A DNA stretch of 64,000 bases from Tetrapyrgos nigripes (lineage: Eukaryota; Basidiomycota; Agaricomycetes; Agaricales; Campanellaceae). This document shows positions 22,501-34,124 of this stretch, piece by piece. The first letter of the stretch is position 1; each line of letters starts with the position of its first letter. A program made the translations under genes and the position numbers. The notes under the pieces were generated by a model. That model saw only the letters and a program-made list of their open reading frames with translations, searched no databases and was not told the DNA's origin. Location: the NCBI GenBank assembly GCA_013368315.1, contig JAACJM010000082.1, positions 248,001 through 312,000 of the forward strand, read 5' to 3'.

Positions 22501-23457
22501 ACATGCACTGCAAATCCATCCAACAAGTCTCTTGTAAGTCCATTGGATATACATGATGACTTACAAAATAGTCACTTTTCAGTAAAGTCATTGTAATGTC
22601 TTGTGACTTACAAGTGTCTTACTGTGACCAGTCTGTCACACTGTATATTCTCCATTTAGCCCTGTAAATTTTACTTGGTTTACAAATTGTCTTACTGTGA
22701 CATTATCTCACACTGTAATACCCTGGTATTTTCGTTCTGTTTTACAAGAAGACATACTGTGACAAAAAAGTCACCTTGTAATTCCACTGTATGCTCTTCA
22801 ATGCTATACTGTGACAAAGCCTCACACTGAAAGTCTATGGTATGTCCTTGCAGCTTACAATGGTCTTTCAGAATAGTCCTCATTTTTTGTCTATTTTGTA
22901 ATACACTTGTAAGTCAAGCCAACTTACATATTGATTGGTTCCCCATAATACTCTTGTAATACTCCAGTAAGGCTGAGGATTTACCCGTCTTTGTAGCAAA
23001 TGTTTCTTGTAATTCCTTCATAATACAGCTAGTCTTACAAGTGTATTACTGTGACTTGATTGTCACTTTGTAAATTTCCTGCAGATTTTGCTTCCTTGTA
23101 AGTCCTTTGTAAATCTCTCTTGCCTTACTGTTTGTCATACTGTGATTATCTGTTACACTGAAATACTCCAGTATTTCCTATGTGTCTTACTACATGACAT
23201 ATTGTGACAAAAAGTCACTCTGAAATTCCTGTGTAATTCCACAGTATATCCACCAAGGGTATACAGTGACAGCAAGTCACACTGAAAGTCCATGGTATTT
23301 CTTTGTGACTTACAATGGTCATACAAGGTTGTTCTAATTTTTTCTGTCTCTTGTAATACTAATGTATGACAAGGAGTCTTACATATTGATTGGCTTGGTG
23401 TAATACTCTTGTAAAACCTCAGTAAAGCAGAGGATTTACAAGTGTTTGCACCCAGTG
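19526..23457. mobile_element. CACTA-like non-autonomous foldback element, 3.93 kb
   Basis: The ends are CACTGGGTGCAAACACTTG and its exact complement, flanked by the 3-bp duplication ATT: CACT termini with 3-bp duplications are the mark of the CACTA/EnSpm superfamily. Almost the whole element is one palindrome, with left arm 19526-20805 and right arm 22341-23457. The arms are full of short subterminal motifs (TTACAAG, CTTGTAAG, TGTGAC/GTCACAGTA) in both orientations, as in CACTA transposase-binding regions. The right arm lacks about 180 bp present in the left (20322-20500). I see no transposase, so an autonomous partner elsewhere would be needed. Confidence 0.85.
20812..22340. repeat. TCTGCCTCG-type array with inverted centre
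   Basis: From 20812 to about 21957 the DNA is a degenerate tandem array of 9-bp-like units (TCTGCCTCG, TCTGCTCCG, TCTGCCTTG). At about 21957 it flips to the reverse complement (GGCAGACGA...) until 22340, so the array is itself a lopsided palindrome. It contains no stop codons in most frames, producing long meaningless frames on both strands (such as CLVCLVCSV or RQTRQTEQT). I do not regard these as genes. Confidence 0.9.
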
Positions 23458-23865
23458 ATTGACAGGATATGAGAGATGAGAGAGATATAGAGAGATAATG
23501 AAGACGAGAGAAGAACGAGTAGCTGACTATGCTCGACACTGCACTGTACTAGGAGCGGAGTGGAGACGAAGTGAACAGACTAAAGAATCTAACTACGAGA
23601 TCTATGGTATATATAAGAGAGAAGTGAATATGTGAGAATGTCCGTGGAGTTTAGGGATCGGAGGCAATAAGAATATGAGTCAAGTAAAGAAGTATATATG
23701 TGAGAATGTCCATGGAGATAAAGGGGACGGGGAAGTGAGTCATGGATCGGGGTAGACGATGGTGAGAAGTAATTAGTATTTATGGGTTTATAGAAGGAAA
23801 TGGAACGGAAAGTGAATAGGAAGAGAAAGAAATACAGAAGGCGGGAGGCGATTCATGACACTATC

Positions 23866-26150
23866 CACCATGTCTACCTAGTGAGGATCAGTCAAAGGGT
23901 GACAAATTGGTAAAATATTAAATAATTGAAGGAGGAGTTGGCTGCTGAAGAAGGGGTATATCGTTGTATACTGATTATTGATGATCCTGGCACATTGTAG
24001 ACTGTGGTACATAGTACTGACTTGTCGAAATCGAAATCGGCTGATTGGGGTATGGGGCATTCAAAGGTCGACTATTAGCCTCCTGTTAGCTGAAACTGTT
24101 TGTAGGTGACAATGGGAGCTGCACTGGTGGCAGGTATGAAAGGAAGAATGCGTGAGCAGGAGGAGGGGCACTTTACATGTACATACAGGTGGAAGCTCGG
24201 GCAAGACTAATGAAGCAGCAAATATTCAGCATAGGGTGGCTGATCAATAGAGCTCACCAAATAGAGTGCTGAGTAGAAAGCTAGTAGAGCTTAGATGTGA
24301 GTTGCTTGTAGAGCAGATAGAACTGGATATTGTTCTGTAGTATCTACGACTTTACAGAGAGCTTTTATACTAGATAAAGAGCATGTAATTACTAATATCT
24401 ACATTGTCCATGGACATACCTAGAGACTAAGAGGATATTGCCATTGGCCATATTGCTATCTACAGAGATATCACTACATAGTAGAAGATAAGAGTAATGT
24501 CCAGAGAATGTCCTGGAGGACTAGCATACTTATAGCTACATAGAAGTTTCATAATAACTCCATATAGAATCATAGTTACTATACATGGAAGATATATATT
24601 TCAACAGAGACTAAAAGATGAGAGGGAGAAGGGAGAGAAGAAGGGGCGGGGTTGACACTTGCAAAAGAAGAGTTCAACGTAGGACTGTTAGATTAAAAGA
24701 TTAAAAGGTAGCTTTAACTACCAAATTGGACACACTGGGAATTGAACCCAGCACCCCCCACACTGGCGTAATCTAACTAACTAAAAAGATAGATAGATAG
24801 ATAGATTATGCCAGGACTGGACTAGCTACTGATACTTTTACATCAGTCAATGACATGTGAAGTAGCTGTGGAACCAATTACTGATTCACCGGGGCAAGCA
24901 ACAAGGCAATAGGGGCAACGTACTGGAGAAGACCAGGGTAGACTGTCTACCACCTTGAAGCGCTATAAGGCAGCGCAGAGACAGAGGACGTGGGTCTCAA
25001 TGTGAGGGACAAAGCACTGGGCAAAGTAGGGTACATCATGTAAAGTAAAATGTGATCTAGGGAGAAGACTAAACAGTGAACCAAAGAAACTGACCAATAG
25101 GGAACATGCAAGGTAAGTAATATCAAAAGAGAAGACCGAGAAGACAAGAGCTAACTGAATGAATGAATGAATTACGCCGCACCGCAAAAGCTACATAAGT
25201 GTAATGAGTAGTAGCTCTACGTGGACCCAATTACTGGATACTGCAGGGCAAGCAACAGTGTCATAGGGCCAATTGTCCTCACAGGCAGCAAGAGGTGTGC
25301 AGATGGTTATGGCCAGACTGGATGTTCCTTTTGGGTTTTAAGGTCAGCCAGACCTCCCCCCCTCCCCCTCTCCTTCCTAAAAAGGAAAGAGATAAGATAA
25401 AATTTCGCTTATAAATCATAAAATCAAGTCACTTTTCCTCCAGACCACCTTATTGACCCTCTACTGACCTAAAGACACAACAAAAGGAGTGATAAATGCT
25501 AATGTGGGGTCCATTTTCTTGAGGTAGCAAATATTTTTCAAAGAAAAGTTCATGATGTCAGACCACTGACGACATCACTATCATGAGAACTACATACAAT
25601 TTCAGTGGGATTCCACCCAAATAAGGCATATCAGACATGTCTTCTACCTGTTTTTACCCTCCAAGTGTATTTCTGATACTTTGAAGCAGAGATGACGCCA
25701 TAAATTTGGTCTATACACTCTCTAGGGCATGATGTACTTTTCAGTCATAAGCCCCCTCCAGACCCTCTCCCCCCCCAAGGTCTGGTCTCAGGTAGACTGT
25801 CTGCACACCTCTTGGCAGGCAGGGTAGGGCATCTACAACACTGAAGTGCTATAGTACGACACAGAGATGGTATGACATAATCTCGATGTGAAGTTGCAGA
25901 GACAGTGTAACGAGGTCTCAATGCAAGGGAGGATATGATGGAGTATGAGACAAGTGGCAAGGCAGTCAGCTAAGGTTAGTAGGGAAAAGAGAGTCGGCTA
26001 AGTACATAGAATATAAACTACAGAGAAACAGAGATAAACAAGGCTAAGAATGTAGTATCCAAATACAAAGAAACAGAGCAAGACAAGACTGCGAGAAGAA
26101 GAAAAGAAAAGATGCGAGAAAGGAAACAAGGAATAAAAGAATACAGTTAT
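23866..26150. other. Repeat-rich region without recognised genes
   Basis: The segment 24106-24656 runs from TGACAATGGG to GGGGTTGACA, has a TATAAAAG box on the minus strand and may be a solo LTR of another family, but I found no target duplication. About 24.9-25.2 and 25.76-25.97 kb are diverged copies of each other (AGACTGTCT..., GAAGTGCTATAG..., CAGAGA, TCTCAATG). A GATA microsatellite lies at 24788-24806. The right end is probably the 3' part of the LINE. Confidence 0.4.
24722..24775 (-). other. tRNA-like segment (B-box and T-arm)
   Basis: The minus strand has CTGGGTTCAATTCCCAG, a 5-bp stem and 7-nt loop identical in form to a tRNA T-arm with the B-box GGTTCAATTCC, followed by TGTGTCCA. 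I find no matching 5' acceptor strand GGACACA, so this is not an intact tRNA gene; a tRNA-derived SINE head is more likely. Confidence 0.4.
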
Positions 26151-26658
26151 TCGTGCTCGTCAGACCAAATCTCATCAATTCTTGGGATCCCACACCTATC
26201 CTTCCAAATGATGAGGACATTGTGAACAAAAGCTGCAGTTGCAGCGACCAAATCCCAGTCAAATATCCAGCATTTCAAGAGCTCCAAGGCATGACTGTTG
26301 GAATGAGTGGCAAGAGGGTCAAGATGGATGGAGGAGAGGAAAGTGGAGTGTAGGCTGGTGATTTGCAGAAGGTGAAGGCACTGTAGCAGGATGTGCTCTG
26401 GTGTTTTGTAGGACATTGCAAAAGCGGCAGAGCATTGATGATGGATTGTCATTATTGCAAGGAGTTCTACCCGGAGCACACTGAAACACCCAAGGGGAAA
26501 CATTGCCACACAGTAAGCGAGTCAGTGATCTCCAATGGTGGTGATGGGTTACCCAGTGCAGGTAGTGATAGAAGTATACAATGGAAGATGAAGGGGTAGA
26601 GTCAGAGTCAGGGTCAACAGGCTCCATATGTCCCCTGAGTAGACTGAGGTGGCTAAAG

Positions 26659-27748
26659 TTAGGGCTCAGCACGGGTACACCCGCGGATTACCCGGACCCG
26701 GACCCGCGGGTTTATCTCACATCAAAACTCAAATCCGTATCCGGCGGGTAAAGCACTCCGGAGTATCCGACCCGCGGGTTATATGGGTATCTGCGGGTAT
26801 GCGGGTACTTGACTATAAAAATGTAGTTTTTAGTTCTAAACCCTACGTATTAAAATGTTTTATGCCTAAATAAATGTTTATTTTTAAATGAATATCTTCT
26901 TTCACTTGATTAGAACAATCTTTGTTTATAGAGCCAGACAATCCAGCAACAATACATACTTTTAACTGACTGAAAAAGATCAGAAAAGTGGCTTTTTATG
27001 AAAGAACCACAGATCTTGGGTGAAATTATGTATAAATAGATAATTTTTTGTACTCATATATCTTCCCTCATATCAGTGGAACATTTTATGTTCATAGAGC
27101 TTAGTAATCTGAGTACAATACATACTTCAACTGACTGAAAAAGATCAGAAAAGTGGCTTTTTATGAAAGAACCATAGATCTTGGGTGGAATTTTGCATAA
27201 ATATATATAATTTTTTGTACATATATATCTTTTCTCGTTGCAGTGGAACATTTCCTGTCTATAGAGTCAAACAATCCAGTGACAATACATAATTTTAATA
27301 GAGCCAAAACACCAATAAAGCAATTTTTATTAAAAAAACATAGATCTTTATTGAGTTTATGCATAAGTATATGATTATTTTTACATAGATATACTCTCTC
27401 ACTCAGGTGGAACATTTTATGTTCATATAGCCAAACAATCTGACTGCATTACACATATAGACATTTAGACCTGTTTTAGCTGTGAAAATGTGGATCCTCA
27501 TGAAAAACCCATTTTTATGAAGGAATACAATGCTAATGTAGCTATGTTTCTATTTTTCTACATACATATTTAAATACAGACGGTACTATTTTTATTTTAC
27601 GGATACCTGCGGATACTGGGACATTTTGAAAGTCAAACCCGTATCCGGTGGTATCTGTATCCGGCGGGTGTGGCTGTGACGGGTATCCGGGACCCGCGGG
27701 TCCGGATACAGGTACCTGGCAATTACCCGTACCCGTGCTGAGCCCTAA
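26659..27748. mobile_element. hAT-like non-autonomous element, copy 1 (1.09 kb)
   Basis: Perfect terminal repeats TTAGGGCTCAGCACGGGTAC and their complement are flanked by the 8-bp duplication GGCTAAAG (26651-26658, 27749-27756). GC-rich subterminal GGGTACCCGCGGGT-type motifs surround an AT-rich centre holding about 2.5 tandem units of roughly 170 bp (GAAAAAGATCAGAAAAGTGG, CAGATCTTGGGTG, GGAACATTTTATG). There is no transposase. A nearly identical inverted copy is at 38628-39769. Confidence 0.9.
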
Positions 27749-28031
27749 GGCTAAAGTTTTCAATCTGCCAGAGGAGAAATTTGCTGGAAGAATTATTAAC
27801 CTGTTTGATGAGGTCTGTGATGTTGGAAGGAGTGAGCAGTTCATTTGGGGGTAGTGATAGAGGGGGTGTGTCTGGATGATGGGGGAGATGTTGTAAGACA
27901 TAGTCAAGGTCAGAGAGCCAGCATGGTGTCTTAAGAGAGCGGAGGATGAGAAGACTTTGGAGGGCAACATGAGTGAGTTTGTTATGAGGGAGCAGCAGTA
28001 GATATCTGAGGTATGATAGAGCTAGGGTAGC

Positions 28032-29578
28032 TCAACGAGTGTGTATGAGACGTATGTCGGTTTCAGTATACAATGGGGTAAGAATAGAATTGTTGGAGAG
28101 ACCCAGAATACAATGGAAGAATGCATGTTGGATGTTTTTGAGATGGTGGGCAGCTGAGTCGGTAATGTCAAGGACTATTTCACACCCAAAGGTAAGGTGA
28201 CAGTCAACGAGAGCAGTGTAGAGATGTTTCACCATTTTGGGAGGAAGACGGCCTCTGCCAACTAGGTGTTCTGTTCCCAGGATGCCATGAGAGGATATGG
28301 TAGCAGCTTTTGACTTGTTGTAGACGACAGCAAAAATGTCCTTTTCGACTGAACAGAATATGATTCTGACATATTTGAAGCAGTCAGTGAGTCCTAGAGT
28401 GTGACCATTGACAGTGAATTGAGGAGGAACAGAAAGGTCAAGGTCACCAATGATATATTCGATGATGTTGACCTCGGAAACATAAGGATGGATGTCACCA
28501 AATATCATGATCTCAGACTTTGAGGGGCTGAGAGTAAGGAAGTTGTTGTAGCACCATAGTTGTAGTGCATCAAGGTAGTGTTGGAGACCAGTGGGAGAAT
28601 GGGAGATGATTACCATATTGTTGGCATGCTCTAGGTGTGAGATTGTGGTGCCATTCAGGGCCATGTCATGTTTGTGAGGAGGGAGAAAGTTGATAGATAT
28701 AAGTTCCACAGCATAGGAGACGCAGGATCTCTCATGAGAACTCCAGAGCTAGCTTTGAAATCTTCCGAAGATTGTTCCCCAAGGATAAGGCAGTAGCACA
28801 TATTGGAGTACAGTGATCTCAGCCAGTCGTAATACATGCCAGTGAGACCCAGGTCCTTCAAGTGGTCACAGAGTGTGCTATGGTTGGTAGAAGGGAAGGT
28901 GTTGGAGATGTTGACAAATGTGACATAGAGGGTCTTGTTATGATCATGGGCACATTCGATTAGGGAGTGAAGAACGAAAGCATTGTTATGTGTTCAGTGT
29001 CCGGCATGGAATCCGTTTTGGGAGGGGGGGATAAGGTGGCCAAGTTTGGCAGCTTTAGTGAGTCACTGGAGAATAAGGAGGGTGCCAAACTTCAGAAAGC
29101 AGCTTTCGAGTGCAATTGCATGATAGTTATTGGTGTCAGAGAGATCTTTACCACGTTTAGGAAGTGCAGAGAGTAAGGTGATAAGCCAAGCCATGGGGAC
29201 ATCACAAGTGTGAAAGCAGTGGCTATAGAGCTCACAGAGAACATCGTTGTTGAGTTCGAGAATGAGCGAGTAAGAGGTATTGGAATGGGGATGTTCGGAA
29301 AGATGTGATTTCATGTCTTCAATGTCAGCTACAGTGATGGGTTTGTTGAGAATAGGGAAGATTGAAGGAGCAGAGATGTATGGCTGGTTTTGCACGTGAG
29401 TGTTATGTTCATGCAAAAGATCCTCATTGAACTGAGAAGAGGTGGGGTCCAGTGGGTTCAGTCGAGGGCAGAAACAATTGAATAGGTCTGAGAGTGAGAC
29501 TAGAGGAGGCGGGGTAGATGGATAGCAGAATTTTTTATATAGTTTCCAGAAGGCAGCAGGAGAGATGCTGGCTTCCAC
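28032..29578 (-). pseudogene. LINE reverse transcriptase domain, degenerate
   Basis: Three frames together make an RT: 29578-29063 ('AAFWKLYKKF', 'MAWLITLLSALPKRGKD'), 28861-28655 ('GMYYDWLRSLYSNM', 'GVLMRDPASPMLWNLY') and 28709-28032 ('HLEHANNMVIISHS', 'LTLSPSKSEIMIFG'). The active-site box expected as YADD reads HANN, so both catalytic Asp are Asn and the domain is dead. The G-to-A direction of both changes fits cytosine deamination on the other strand. Confidence 0.85.
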
Positions 29579-29586
29579 AATTTTGT

Positions 29587-31257
29587 CTCACTAATAGGTG
29601 GTTTTTGTAATTAAGTGCTAGGAACTACACCCAAACACAAAACTGTATACAAATGTAAATGAGACGAGTGTTCTGAGTAGTCAGAGTACTCAAACTCCCA
29701 GTTTACTTGTACTATAAGTACTTTTGATTGGGGTTTTTCAATGAAGTTAGCACTTAGCATGCGACATAATAAACACAAGTTTAACACCAAGGAGATCAAC
29801 GAGTCCCAAATCAAACACTTGTAGGCCACAGTTGCCTTAAAATCAAACACTTAATAGACCAAAAGGTCAACACAAAGATCACAGTTATAACCACAAAATG
29901 TTCAATTTAAACTCTATTATCTCCAACACAATGTTTATACTCTTAGAGAGTGCAGTTAAGTTTGTTTAGAAGCTTTAGTCTGTGTTTCACATCCTCTACT
30001 ATTGCTAGCAAGATCCGATACTCTACAGTACATGGCTTGGGTAGCTACTTGTAATATCTGGTGCTTTTATACTACTAGCAGCTACAACTATACATTTACT
30101 TATTTCTTTTCGATGTCCACTAAAAGGTACGTAGAGAAAATACAAAACAAATCGAAAAATCCATTAGCAAGTTCTACCTATTTCCTCATAAGTAAAGACT
30201 TGCTTATTAGGGTATACAGAAACTGTCCAACATTATCTAAATATTTGTAGGAACTTTCTTCAGTCCTCTTTGTAAGCCATCTGGTGTTTTCATGTACCGT
30301 CCTGGTTAGTGAGCATCACGTCTATGACTCAGAATGCTCCACTTATGACCACTAGGTCCCTTGTACACGTCCTTATGCTAGGGGTGTAGGGTTTTCTCGT
30401 AGTTTCTTTATTCCATTCAGTTTTCCTTTCCCTTTTCTCCAATCTTGCTTTATACGCACTCTATGCATTGCCAACAGTTTACTACTTAGTTCTACATATG
30501 AGTCCAGCTCTTCTGCAGTCCTGTTCACATACTTATTCACCCTTCAACACTTTCAATGCCTAGCTAGATGCTTACTGACAGATTTATCCTTATCTGGAAA
30601 TACTGTTACCTGTTTGGGTTGTATTCCAATTGTTCAGATGTACTGTGACTTAGCACTTCTGTCCCTTATGTCTCTGTGTAGAGATGTCTGTTCACTATCC
30701 CCTCTGTACCAATGGATAGCTGAACTCTCTGAGATCCTGTACATATATACTTTGTCCTACTTTTATCCACATGTACCTTTTACAGATACTTAAGATTCGT
30801 TCAAAGCCGTCTTAGTACTACAGAACTTACTGACACATAGATCTAGACCTAGTGTGCTTGTCCACATGTCTGATCTTAGCACTGTCTTCTCCAATCGTCC
30901 TTTTGGCTGAGGATTGTGCTGCTTATGCATTCCTATGCCTGCGAATAGGGGCTATCTCGCACTTCACTGTCCCTTTGGATCACGCTAGCAGTACTAGTAG
31001 TTATAATAGGATTTGAAAGCCTTTGTAGGCTATCTTTATTATTTGGTGGGTCTGCTATCATAACTCCAACTCGTACATATCTATCATAGTACTTAGAATG
31101 AGTTGTTTCTCCATCCATCAGCACTTAATATTATTGTACCATTGTTTTCTAGTCCCACTAGGTCTTAACTAGCAGTTCAGGGCTCAACCTAGTCCTCTTA
31201 TTCCCTTAGAGAATGTCAAAACTGATATTATGGACCAAAATCTAAGTATGTATACAG
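29587..31257. mobile_element. Unclassified 1.67-kb insertion in the LINE
   Basis: The 9-bp direct repeat CAATTTTGT (29578-29586, 31258-31266) flanks the segment. Removing the segment and one repeat restores the LINE frame exactly ('NDMPYKIVEASISPAAFWK'), so the borders are certain. I see no inverted ends (CTCACTAATAGG versus GCTGTATACATA), no LTR and no coding region, so its class is open. Confidence 0.8.
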
Positions 31258-31399
31258 CAATTTTGTATGGCATATCATTGCATGGCAGTTTGTAGATGGC
31301 GTCGGAGAGGGCAGTGACAGTGGTTAGTGGCAGAAGAGGGATTATAGGAATGGATTTTGTTCTGGGGACCTGAGGGGGAATTACGAGGTAGATCGGTGG

Positions 31400-32033
31400 A
31401 GATTTTGGGTTGTATACAACTAGCCAGAGGTGGGTTGAATGGCAGTGGAGGAGGAGCAGTGATAGGAGGTAGCAGCAGATTGCGGGCTGCTTTCACTAGT
31501 GAGCTAGCATTATGATGATGTTGGTTGGCTGAGTCAGCCTTAACTTTGATCAATTTGACTGGTGCTGAATGGGAGGCGATTGCGAGAGTGATACATTTGA
31601 GCAGGTCACTGTCTGTGCAAGACCAGCCACATCTTGCTCTTGCTGGAGCCCAGTAGGTGAGGGAGTTGATTAGAAATTTGGATGAGGTATGTATGAAGAG
31701 AGGATGGTCAGGTGGGGCAAGTTGTACGGCCAAAAGAACAGTGAAAAGGTCAGCACAATTTTTAGATTGGGAGCCAGGTATGCAGTTAGAACAATTGAGT
31801 GGGCTTCGGTTAGAACAATTGAGCAGGCTTCCAAAACCAAAGAATACACCAGAGCCTGCAGTGATGTGAGGTTGACCAGGATTAATGCAAGAACCCTGGG
31901 TATGGACAAACAAGGATGGGCAGGGGTGTGGCTCCAGGATCGCGTTGCCATAGAGTTTTTCCCAGCTCTGTTCAAGAGTAGGAGTGGGGCGCTGAAGCAG
32001 TTGGTCCAGCAGAAAGTCAAGGTTAGTGACCAA
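31400..32033 (-). pseudogene. LINE RNase H-like domain between endonuclease and RT
   Basis: The frame contains 'HTQGSCINPGQPHITAGSGV', 'LFTVLLAVQLAP', 'IHTSSKFLINSLTYWAPARA' and 'KVKADSANQHHHNA', which align with the RNase H1 motifs TDGS, E, TDSK and H/D. The first and third catalytic Asp are replaced (TQGS, TSSK). It lies before RT in coding order, whereas in Tad1-type LINEs the RNase H usually follows RT. Confidence 0.7.
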
Positions 32034-33175
32034 TGGTGTGAAAAATTTTGGACAGTGGTGGGAGTGAGGGGTGGAGAGGGGATGATGAGGGAAAGGGTGA
32101 GAAAGGAGTGGTCAGACCACTTGGTGCAAGGAGATACAGACAGATTGGTGATAAACAGGGAGCATTCATAGGAGGCTAGAGCATAATCAATAATAGAACA
32201 TTGATAGATAGTTTCATTGTTTTCATCTTTGCCAGTGTTATGGTGTTTGGTGAAATCGAAGTGATCACCAGGTATGCCTTCAGTGCCATTAAGAATGACT
32301 GTATTGCACATGGCAAGACATTCCAAAAGTCGTTTGCCACGGATGTTAGCCAGGGTGGTGTCCAGGGAAATTCAGATAGGGTGATTGTTGGAAGCTTGGC
32401 AGATACCTGTTTGGACATTGAGATCGCCCATTACCACCAATGGGTAGCTTTGCTCATGAGCTAGATGAATTTTTGAGCATAAAAACTCGAATGGTTCAGA
32501 TGTTGTCCAGTCCTCCCAATTAAGGCAGGACTGGGTGGGTAAAACATATGATTTCATGATCAGGGTACCATGGATTTCGATTGTAAGGAGATCAGGACCA
32601 CTTAAATCATCCCTGACATGAGCAGGAAGTGAAGAGTGAATGAGAGTAGCTACTCCTCCCCAGGGAGATGCTAGGTCAGAGTGTGCACGACTTCTGGTAT
32701 AAGCAACAAAGCCATCAGGTACTGAGATATTGTCGTGTAGGTAACAGTGGGTCTCCTGAATGAGGAAGACGTCTACGTCATCAAAGAAATGATTAAAGTC
32801 AGGGTGGATAGAGTTGCCATCATAGGCTCCATTCAGGTTCCAGCTTTGGATGTTTAAGTTTAAGGGGCAATGATCATTTTGGGGCACAGCAGCAGTATTG
32901 GTACAGGTAGGTACAGGTGTTGGTTCAGATGGTAGTACAGATGACAGGACAGATGGAGTACAAGGGTGGTAAGGGCTACAGGGATGGGTGAAAGTGTGGG
33001 AGGGGCTGACAGACTGAGAGGAGGAATGGGAAGGGTTAGGAGAGACAGGGTCAATACACGAAGAACTATTGGTACAACCAACAAAATTGGAGAAAGAGAT
33101 GAGAGAAGCTGCCAGTACAGTAGATAGAACAGGGGATGGAACCAGAGAAGGAGAGGAGGGAGGGAACTCAGCCAC
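31940..33175 (-). pseudogene. LINE apurinic-endonuclease domain
   Basis: A frame with 'LNIQSWNLNGAYDGN', 'VFLIQETHCYLHD', 'WGGVATLIHSSLPA' and 'PLVVMGDLNVQTG' continues after a frameshift (32372 to 32326) with 'SIIDYALASYECSLF' and the terminal SDH motif in 'CTKWSDHSFLTL'. These are the ordered motifs of APE-type endonucleases that nick target DNA. Upstream is a low-complexity Pro/Ser linker. The frameshift makes it inactive. Confidence 0.85.
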
Positions 33176-34124
33176 CTGAGACTGTCAGAGGTGTGCACTG
33201 ATGCCGACGAGAAGCTTGTTGTTATGGGCATGATTGTTCCACAGTGACTGGAACAGGTCAGCATGATCATAGTATCAAAAGGTGATGGCAACATCACCAT
33301 GATATGCACTTGGTTTGATGCCACTGGAAACTGGGCGAGGGGGGTGATGTATGTCTCAATGGTCAAGAAGATTCATGAAATCCCAATAGTCTGGTGGTTA
33401 CATGACCGCCATGTGGACAGTAGAGCCAGACAGTTTTCTCATGGTTGTGTTCAGGGAAGGCAGAGGTGTGAGTGTGTTTCTGGTTAGGCACATGATTGAC
33501 CTTGCCAACACAGTCGAGCAGGGAGGAAGAGCTGGAGTGGGAAGCAGGAGTGAAGCAGTTGAGAAGGGAGGGAGGGAGATCTGAGGAGCCAGATTGTTGA
33601 GGGGCAGGTAAGATGGGAGGCTTGGTTGGTAGAGTAGCCAAAGTAGGTGCTGTGAGAGTGGGAGTAGGTTCCAGGAGAGCAGGTGCAGGTGCTGGGGCTG
33701 GACTGGGTCCTGCAGTAGCTGAATTAGGCTCAACAGAGAGGGATGAGGGGGAGTTAGATGAGAATGAGAACTTGGAACAGAGAAATTCTTTGATGGAGGC
33801 TGTCCTTGACATGACATCGATGAGATTGGCGTGTAGGAAGGACAGGGAAGGTGTGGGCTGCGCAGATGAGGCAGGTTGAGAAGGGAATGATGGCTGTTAT
33901 GGGGGACCTTGATGAGAAGGCTCAGGGCAGGTTGTCACCTTCTGTTTACCTTTGTTCTTAGGAATGGGAGCAGAACCCAGGTATTTTTTGAGGGTTTGGA
34001 GAGATTGGCCTTGCATGTTGCATTTGGAGGTGGGGCTCAGGCAATCGTTGTCGGTGGGGACATCAGTAGAGGTGTTGAAGACGTTGTCAGTGTTGCTGGA
34101 GGGCTTGCCAGCATCGAGAGACGT

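Larger units (their letters stand above)
12220..23860 (-). mobile_element. Ty3/gypsy chromovirus, full length, disrupted
   Basis: A complete LTR retrotransposon on the minus strand, bounded by 461-bp LTRs (TGTCA...TGACA) and a 5-bp target duplication CTATC at 12215-12219 and 23861-23865. The order along the element is 5' LTR, PBS, 166-aa ORF, gag, protease, RT, RNase H, integrase with chromodomain, 172-aa extra ORF, polypurine tract, 3' LTR. Without the 3.9-kb element in its 5' LTR it is about 7.7 kb. By eye the two LTRs differ at about seven positions, all transitions, so the insertion is fairly young. Pol and gag carry frameshifts, a stop and catalytic substitutions, so this copy should not be autonomous. 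Confidence 0.93.
19465..23860 (-). repeat. 5' LTR of the chromovirus, split by a CACTA-like element
   Basis: LTR pieces are 19465-19525 and 23461-23860. Together they equal the 461 bp of the other LTR, with ATT (19523-19525 and 23458-23460) duplicated by the insertion. The TATA box is at 23608-23615 and the likely transcript start at 23581, so the insertion lies in the transcribed leader. Confidence 0.9.

Noticed and set aside
24106..24656. Possible solo LTR TGACAATGGG...GGGGTTGACA
   Set aside because: No target-site duplication and no related LTR in the window; kept only as a remark on the region.
27542..27970. 142-aa minus-strand frame near the hAT border
   Set aside because: It crosses the border between LINE and hAT-like element, so it is a chance fusion.
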